DNA of 38,581 nt. Origin: an uncultured Succinatimonas sp. (GTDB lineage Bacteria > Pseudomonadota > Gammaproteobacteria > Enterobacterales > Succinivibrionaceae). Each line of letters opens with the position of its first letter. The stretch's first letter is position 1. Positions 33,941 to 38,581 of this stretch are shown here, in pieces. The stretch spans positions 1 to 38,581 of the forward strand of contig ONFP01000040.1 in NCBI GenBank assembly GCA_900317105.1, in the 5' to 3' direction. The position numbers were made by a program, and so were the translations under genes. The notes under the pieces are model-generated. The model searched no databases, was not told where the DNA came from, and worked only from the letters and a program-made list of their open reading frames with translations.

Positions 33941-35890
33941 TTAGGCAGAAATCAACTTTAAAGCACGCTTGCCCAGCCCATATATTTCAGCAATTTTTCG
34001 GTCTATCTGATGCTTGATTTTCTCGGCTTCACTCCCCGAAGCTTCCATCAGATCATTAACCATGAATTCAATCTGCAGCTGTTCATCAGGACTTGCCAGC
34101 GGAATAGGAACTTCCTCTAAGAGTGAACGCAGAATCTTAATCGTGTGAAATTTTCTCTCAAAATAAAAGCGAACTGCGCTTGAGTTCAAAACTGCGCATA
34201 AATAAACAGGAGAAAGATTATCAAAACGAGGGATTAGGAAATTGCAGCTGTTTAAGGTAAGTCTGCCCTTTCGGTCCAGCGCCACAATCGGATATTTAGC
34301 AATGAAGCGATAGACGATTTTTACCGGATTACGGTAATACTCTATAGGAGCCATCTGCTGAAAGGAGCTTTGGGAGACATTTACAAAACTTTTTGGAGTT
34401 CCGATTTTAAAAGGTTCAATATCAACGCCTCTGAGTACGGGTTCATCCCCGCTATTCTGTGTATTATGAACCATACCGTTATTTGAGCCGGTGACAATTC
34501 CCAAAGCAAACTGAGCATGACCACGCAGTTTTACACAATGCTCAAAATCATCCATCTTAGATAGAACCTTCGCTTCCTGATCGGTAATTCTGAAATTAAA
34601 ATCAAGAGGAGAACGGTCACGTCTTACAATATAGGTTGAGTCATTGGTATTTACAATAACCTCTCCCACAGCACCGGAATAAGAGGTCTTCTCAAGGGTC
34701 AGAACAACACTCTGACACTGTACCGCATGAAAAACCTCATCCAGATAACGGACAGATTTAACACGGGCATGCATAGAGATAAAGGTTCTAATAAGATCAT
34801 GCGAGGCAACATTCAGTATCGCCTCTGGCAGAACAAACTGTACAATACCACCCTCATCTAGGAGATTAAGCGATCTTTCAACAAAGAGATCTGCAAAATA
34901 AGGTCTGGTCTTTTTTGCCTCTTCAAGAGATTTGGCATAACGTCTGATAGCTGCAGGATCTTCACAGCTGCCAAAAGGAGGATTGCCCACGATAACATCA
35001 CATCTAGGCAGGTTCTTAGAGGTAAGAGTGTCAGCCTTTAACAGATGAGCGCATAAAAAATCTTCACTCAGATTATCCTCAGCCAGAGCAAAGTTGATCC
35101 TTGCAAGAGAAACAGACAGAGAATCAAGATCACAGCCATACAGATCATTAACGTTGGCACCTCTTTTTAAAAGTCTTAAAAGGAAGTTACCCGAACCACA
35201 GCAAGGATCTAAAAATACACGCCCTGACCTTATGGAAATAGTCTCTAAGGCTGTATCAGTAAGTTCCTGCGGAGTGTAGTATCTGCCCTGCTGACGGCGG
35301 GCTGAAAGCTCCATCAGAGAAAGATATATTAGCCCAAGTGTATCCTCATATGGGACATAATGCAGTTCAAATTCAGGAAGATTTCTGCAGGATTTTAACA
35401 GTGAATTCTTTGGTGTCTTGTCTATAAGTTCCTGTATCAGCCAGTCGTATCTGCCTATATCCAGTCTATCTTCAAGGTAGGCCTTGAAATAATGGGAACT
35501 AACATAGGTCTCAAGCTTTTTTGCTTCAATTAACAGCTGAAGAAAAGATTCACACAAAAGCGCTCTGATATATGTTAGGGTGCTTGAAAAATCTTCAACC
35601 AGAATGGATAAGGCAATATGGTTTGGTGAGTTTTTGGAAATATAGTTTATGTACAGTTCCTGAGCTCTGACCGACTGCCTTGAATTGGCAACTGCACGTC
35701 TTCTTTTCAAGGAGTTTCTGCTACTGATAATTGAATCAATCTGCTGTTTTGTAAACTTCAGTGAGCCATCAGCAGAATCATCTTTAATTTTGCCTGTTTT
35801 AAGCCAGTTTTTCAGAGTGGACAGGGAAATATCCAGCACAGTACAGGTCTGTCCTAATGAAAGAAAATCTGATTTATGCTGCTCTGACAT
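33941..35890 (-). CDS. HTH-fused N6-adenine DNA methyltransferase (Eco57I/TaqI class), solitary
   Basis: This 649-residue protein has four parts. An N-terminal MerR/excisionase-type HTH (about residues 8-55, LGQTCTVLDISLSTLKNWLKTGKI) comes first. A helical region follows to about 200. The catalytic core then starts with YYTPQELTD (204-212), with motif I VFLDPCCGSGNFLLRL (226-240), an acidic pair CDLD (253-256) and motif IV NPPF (303-306, the N6-adenine signature). The end is a TaqI-like target-recognition region (from about 430; RGVDIEPFKIG, then LNSSAVRFYF and PIPLASPDEQ). No restriction nuclease motif or neighbouring nuclease gene is seen. GGA 8-9 bases upstream fits the start. It sits where dnaX is found in E. 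coli. Confidence 0.82.
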   Translation of the reverse strand: MSEQHKSDFLSLGQTCTVLDISLSTLKNWLKTGKIKDDSADGSLKFTKQQIDSIISSRNSLKRRRAVANSRQSVRAQELYINYISKNSPNHIALSILVEDFSSTLTYIRALLCESFLQLLIEAKKLETYVSSHYFKAYLEDRLDIGRYDWLIQELIDKTPKNSLLKSCRNLPEFELHYVPYEDTLGLIYLSLMELSARRQQGRYYTPQELTDTALETISIRSGRVFLDPCCGSGNFLLRLLKRGANVNDLYGCDLDSLSVSLARINFALAEDNLSEDFLCAHLLKADTLTSKNLPRCDVIVGNPPFGSCEDPAAIRRYAKSLEEAKKTRPYFADLFVERSLNLLDEGGIVQFVLPEAILNVASHDLIRTFISMHARVKSVRYLDEVFHAVQCQSVVLTLEKTSYSGAVGEVIVNTNDSTYIVRRDRSPLDFNFRITDQEAKVLSKMDDFEHCVKLRGHAQFALGIVTGSNNGMVHNTQNSGDEPVLRGVDIEPFKIGTPKSFVNVSQSSFQQMAPIEYYRNPVKIVYRFIAKYPIVALDRKGRLTLNSCNFLIPRFDNLSPVYLCAVLNSSAVRFYFERKFHTIKILRSLLEEVPIPLASPDEQLQIEFMVNDLMEASGSEAEKIKHQIDRKIAEIYGLGKRALKLISA

Positions 35891-36121
35891 TTATTTTTTC
35901 CATATGAAACCAATTCTGTAGAATCATATCACGAACCAGTAAAATCATTAAAAAAAATTTTTTATTATTATAATTAGTATTATTTATCAAATAATTATTT
36001 TTATTTTTTTATCATTAATATTTAAACAAAAAGCCATTAATGTTAATTTTTGGAGCAGGATAGATTAAGACTCTTAGAAAACATCACGAATGTTGTTAAA
36101 ATATCCTCAAAGGATAGATCC

Positions 36122-36751
36122 ATGAACGCAACAGAGTTAAATTATCTTAAATCATCACAGCTAAGCCACATCGCAAAATCTCTATATGCTTTCTACTTAA
36201 GAGATCTTGCAGCTCAGGATCAGTGCATCATTGATCTTACTGCCATAGCAAACTATCTACCTAATTATCAGATAGCTTCAATGTGCCTTGATGAGCTTGA
36301 AAAGGCTGGATTATTAAGAAAACTCAGTGAAACTTCCAACTGGCAGGGCTGCGTCTTTGAACTGCCGCTTTACGTAAGGGAACAGCAGGAAGTACCAAAA
36401 GCACCATTTGTCATGACCACAAAATGGGAACCCGGTCCAACTTTTCATAAAACAGCAATACTCTGCGGTCTAGAGGATTCAACCTACACCCTTACTGATC
36501 TCAACAGCTTCAGACATTACTGGTGCAGCAAAAATGAAAGCCGCAATCAGGTAGGCTGGGAGAGAGCTTTTGCACAGAGGCTTTTAAAAGCAAGACAACA
36601 GAGAACTGAAGTAAGATTCAATACCGAGCCTCACAATGCGCTGGATATTCCCCAAAACCAGATTTCCAAGCCAGATACCCCAAGGCCTGAAGAAATAGAA
36701 AAGCTTCAGCAGCAGACTATGGAAGATTTCCAGAATCTATTTGGTAAATAA
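36122..36751 (+). CDS. DnaT-like protein: winged helix plus DnaT ssDNA-binding domain
   Basis: The ATG at 36122 has AAAGGA with a 7-base gap, so I prefer it to the TTG at 36050, which lacks a ribosome site. The 209 residues hold a winged helix (about 15-85: LSHIAKSLYAFYLRDL, then ELEKAGLLRKL) and a C-terminal domain matching the DnaT ssDNA-binding type (TKWEPGPTFHKTAILCG, LTDLNSFRHYWCSK, QVGWERAFAQRLLKARQQR). DnaT works in the primosome that restarts stalled forks. The tail is Pro/Gln-rich. It is 32 bases before folP, probably in one transcript, and divergent from the methyltransferase across an AT-rich gap. Confidence 0.72.
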   Translation: MNATELNYLKSSQLSHIAKSLYAFYLRDLAAQDQCIIDLTAIANYLPNYQIASMCLDELEKAGLLRKLSETSNWQGCVFELPLYVREQQEVPKAPFVMTTKWEPGPTFHKTAILCGLEDSTYTLTDLNSFRHYWCSKNESRNQVGWERAFAQRLLKARQQRTEVRFNTEPHNALDIPQNQISKPDTPRPEEIEKLQQQTMEDFQNLFGK

Positions 36752-36783
36752 TCACAACATCTCACAAAAACTAAGGAATTCCA

Positions 36784-37509
36784 ATGAACATCATATGTAA
36801 AGATAAAGTTCTGGATTTATCATCCCCAAAAATCATGGGAATTTTAAATGTAACTCCAGATTCCTTCTCAGACGGTGGTCTGTGGAACAGTGCAGGCAAG
36901 GCACTGGCACATGCCGAGACCATGTTGAATGAAGGTGCAGCCATCATTGATATCGGAGGCGAATCCACCCGACCAGGTGCACCTACCGTGAGTGAAGATG
37001 AAGAGCTTTCAAGAGTTATTCCTGCGGTAGAAAGAATTGCCAAGGAAACAGATGCGATTATCTCAATTGATACCTCTTCACCGGTGGTAATGAGAGAAGC
37101 CTGCAAGGCTGGCGCCCATATCTGGAATGATATCAGAGCACTCTGCCGTGAGAATGCTATGGAAACAGCAAAGGAGCTGGATATTCCGGTAATCTTAATG
37201 CATATGCAGGGAACCCCTCAGAATATGCAGAATGATCCTAACTACAGCAACGTTGTAGAACAGGTTAAAAAATTCCTTTTAGATAAAGCGCAAGAAGCTG
37301 TATCTCACGGAATCGACAGAAAGAAAATCATTTTTGATCTGGGCTTTGGTTTTGGTAAAACCGCTGAACACAATTTCACCCTTTTAAAGCATATGCAGGA
37401 TTTTGTTGATTTAGGCTACCCTGTCCTATCTGCTCTTTCACGAAAGACCATGATTGGAAATGCCTGTGGAATAAAAGAGCCAGCTCACAGAATTATAGGC
37501 TCTGTTTAA
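36784..37509 (+). CDS. folP: Dihydropteroate synthase FolP, truncated by a 35-bp tandem duplication
   Basis: The frame gives 241 residues. Family motifs are present: MGILNVTPDSFSDGG (near 19), GAAIIDIGGESTRPGA (near 54), ISIDTSSP, and HMQGTPQNMQ near 140; FDLGFGFGKTAEHN is a late motif. The enzyme joins p-aminobenzoate to 6-hydroxymethyl-dihydropterin diphosphate, the sulfonamide target. At 37507 a TAA stops translation because a perfect 35-bp unit is repeated in tandem (37472-37506, 37507-37541). Removing one copy restores the frame to 277 residues, ending AGALLSIERGAAIVRVHDV and 17 more, which includes the Arg/His pair (RVHD) needed to bind the pterin diphosphate. As read here the protein lacks it and is probably inactive. 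AAGGA 6 bases upstream fixes the start. Confidence 0.9.
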   Translation: MNIICKDKVLDLSSPKIMGILNVTPDSFSDGGLWNSAGKALAHAETMLNEGAAIIDIGGESTRPGAPTVSEDEELSRVIPAVERIAKETDAIISIDTSSPVVMREACKAGAHIWNDIRALCRENAMETAKELDIPVILMHMQGTPQNMQNDPNYSNVVEQVKKFLLDKAQEAVSHGIDRKKIIFDLGFGFGKTAEHNFTLLKHMQDFVDLGYPVLSALSRKTMIGNACGIKEPAHRIIGSV

Positions 37510-37541
37510 AAGAGCCAGCTCACAGAATTATAGGCTCTGTT
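37472..37541. repeat. Perfect 35-bp tandem duplication inside folP
   Basis: Two adjacent identical 35-base copies, 37472-37506 and 37507-37541, start with TAAAAGAGCCAGCTCACAG and end with GGCTCTGTT. As 35 is not a multiple of three, the second copy shifts the frame and creates a stop at the junction (GTT-TAA). The unit also has a short inverted pair (AGAGCC with GGCTCT), which could favour slippage. Confidence 0.97.
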
Positions 37542-37652
37542 GCAGGCGCTCTTTTAAGCATTGAAAGAGGAGCTGCAATTGTAAGAGTTCATGATGTAAA
37601 GGAAACCAAGCAGGCCTTTGATGTGTATATGGCAATGATGGCTCAAAAATAA
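37542..37652 (+). pseudogene. folP: Displaced 3' end of folP (36 codons plus stop)
   Basis: Bases 37542-37649 code for AGALLSIERGAAIVRVHDV and on to MAMMAQK, followed by TAA at 37650-37652. It is the natural C-terminus of dihydropteroate synthase, out of frame with the upstream part only because of the duplication. The tail has no start codon or ribosome site of its own. Confidence 0.9.
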
Positions 37653-37672
37653 AAAAAATCCTTAAACAACAG

Positions 37673-37720
37673 GCAGATGTGTTCTGATAACGAGAAAACA
37701 CATCTGCTTTTTTTGTTTTT
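37673..37720 (+). terminator. Terminator of the dnaT-like/folP unit
   Basis: A perfect 11-bp stem GCAGATGTGTT/AACACATCTGC (37673-37683 with 37697-37707) with a 13-base loop is followed by TTTTTTTGTTTTT. Confidence 0.92.
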
Positions 37721-37812
37721 ATTCCTGTAAAAATCATTAAAAAACAACATGAAATATATCAATTTTTTATAATTAATATTTTTCACTATTAGTGATCACA
37801 ATTGCACCATAA

Positions 37813-37824
37813 AGGTGTACACCT
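37813..37824. promoter_or_regulatory. 12-bp perfect palindrome upstream of the 89-aa gene
   Basis: AGGTGTACACCT is a perfect 12-bp palindrome about 35 bases upstream of a TATAAT box. It could be an operator for a dimeric regulator; I cannot name the regulator. Confidence 0.4.
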
Positions 37825-37855
37825 GGAGATCCCTTTTCTCTTAATTCGATAAGCA

Positions 37856-37875
37856 TATAATTTGATGTAAATCAT
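37856..37875 (+). promoter_or_regulatory. FNR-like box overlapping a -10 element
   Basis: TTGATGTAAATCAT (37862-37875) matches the FNR consensus TTGAT-N4-ATCAA at 9 of 10 positions. It directly follows TATAAT (37856-37861). If that is the -10 box, bound FNR would sit over the transcript start and repress; no convincing -35 box supports it. Alternatively the box could activate from about -41 a start near 37910, which leaves almost no leader. Confidence 0.5.
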
Positions 37876-37916
37876 ATTTTACAGTTTTTTTGTAAATTTT
37901 ATTTATGGAGATAAAT

Positions 37917-38186
37917 ATGACAGTTCTAGAAAACGATATCGCTATCTATTCAAAGAAAGAGATTGAACGTTTATCTGCAAACGCAAATGATCTTGTAAAG
38001 TCTCCTCTAACTCATCTTGTTGAACTATGCAGAAAAGCTGAGAATCAGTCCTTAAATGCAGCCCTGAAAACCCTTAATTTCATGGCATCCAAGGAAGAGA
38101 AACAGCGAATCGAAATCATACAGAATCAGATTGCAGAGAATGAGAAATCTGCAGGTTTAATGAGCTCAAAGTATAACCGCTGGTAA
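37917..38186 (+). CDS. Small cytoplasmic protein (89 aa), function unknown
   Basis: The ATG at 37917 has GGAG 7 bases upstream; an in-frame ATG at 37905 overlaps that site and is not preferred. The protein is helical and charged (SKKEIERLSANANDLVK, then EEKQRIEIIQNQIAENEKS, coiled-coil-like), has no membrane segment, and ends in Tyr-Asn-Arg-Trp. I recognise no family. It is monocistronic with a terminator and, by the FNR-like box, may be oxygen-responsive. Confidence 0.75.
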   Translation: MTVLENDIAIYSKKEIERLSANANDLVKSPLTHLVELCRKAENQSLNAALKTLNFMASKEEKQRIEIIQNQIAENEKSAGLMSSKYNRW

Positions 38187-38234
38187 AAGTCATGTTCGTC
38201 AATTAGACTGACTGGTAAACACAGAATTTGAATT

Positions 38235-38268
38235 AAAGCCTTGCGTATCTGCAGGGCTTTACATTTTT
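38235..38268 (+). terminator. Terminator of the 89-aa gene
   Basis: A 10-bp stem AAAGCCTTGC/GCAGGGCTTT (38235-38244 with 38251-38260, one G-U pair) with a 6-base loop is followed by ACATTTTT. Confidence 0.85.
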
Positions 38269-38269
38269 A

Positions 38270-38581
38270 ATTCAACTAACGTTCTACAACTAATTTCTTA
38301 AAAAACAAGAAGAAGACTTTATTCTGATTCATTTTTATGATGTTTGGAAAAGAATGAATTGCACTTCTGCTTGCTCCACTGTTTTTTTTATATTCGAAAA
38401 GCTCAAGTATTAACTGCCTGCAAACTGTAATCTTCACAATCTTTTCTTTTATTATGCATACATGAAAGAGGCTCCCCCAATTAGCGAAGTGCATGGAATC
38501 CTCTCACCTTTCCACATTGTGGAATTACCTATAGTTCTTTGTTTGTCAGATACAAAGTAACAAGTTGTGAGATTATTTTTT
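38270..38581. other. Window edge with no supported gene
   Basis: No reading frame here is convincing: a 72-codon minus-strand frame (38276-38494) lacks a clear ribosome site and shows no recognisable motif. The inverted pair TTCCACA/TGTGGAA (38510-38516 with 38518-38524) is the only clear structure and could be part of a regulatory region for a gene beyond the edge. Confidence 0.4.

Noticed and set aside
38276..38494. 72-codon minus-strand frame at the window edge
   Set aside because: No recognisable motif, no clear ribosome site and a composition like that of the intergenic DNA around it.

Overview
The window looks like chromosome of an AT-rich, anaerobic gammaproteobacterium, most likely of the Succinivibrionaceae (Succinivibrio, Anaerobiospirillum or Ruminobacter type). 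The family assignment is inferred. It rests on near-E. coli versions of CRP, FabA, RNase T, Adk, HtpG, RecR and YbaB, on a gammaproteobacterial 6S RNA and a 4.5S SRP RNA, and on a pyruvate:acceptor oxidoreductase of anaerobic type. No 16S rRNA or tRNA was found.

Layout. (1) 1-470: 3' end of an ISL3-family insertion sequence. (2) 500-10.9 kb: mostly minus-strand genes. They are an L-fucose/L-arabinose isomerase-family enzyme behind a LacI-type operator, a Sel1/TPR membrane protein, a MotY-like protein, a lone periplasmic sugar-binding protein, a three-gene block (Bcr/CflA efflux pump, DsbA-like thioredoxin-fold protein, 61-aa membrane peptide), a WYL-domain regulator and a ROK-type regulator. 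(3) 11.3-15.9 kb: a tight plus-strand operon for a four-subunit pyruvate/2-oxoacid oxidoreductase. Its last gene fuses a GltD-like FAD/NAD(P) module to a ferredoxin domain, suggesting direct coupling to NAD(P). (4) 15.9-21 kb: a tail-anchored unknown protein, 6S RNA, crp, fabA, SRP RNA, a degenerate AAA-ATPase-like protein and a HAD phosphatase. (5) 21-22.2 kb: a BOF/YgiW-like protein and RNase T on the minus strand. (6) 22.5-29.6 kb: an alpha-2-macroglobulin gene split by a frameshift and lacking the thioester motif, followed by pbpC. (7) 29.6-33.9 kb: the conserved ybaB-recR-htpG-adk cluster on the minus strand, with a clear sigma-32 promoter before htpG and no dnaX next to it. (8) 33.9-38.6 kb: a solitary HTH-fused N6-adenine methyltransferase, a divergent DnaT-like gene, folP broken by a perfect 35-bp tandem duplication, and an 89-aa unknown protein behind an FNR-like box.

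The points most worth a second look are the folP duplication, the pseudo-ATPase gene directly behind the SRP RNA, the frameshifted thioester-less macroglobulin beside pbpC, the solitary methyltransferase with its own DNA-binding head, and the fused NAD(P) subunit of the oxidoreductase. Two clear frame disruptions (folP, macroglobulin) and one possible one (BOF protein) in 17 kb mean that assembly or base-calling error must be excluded first.
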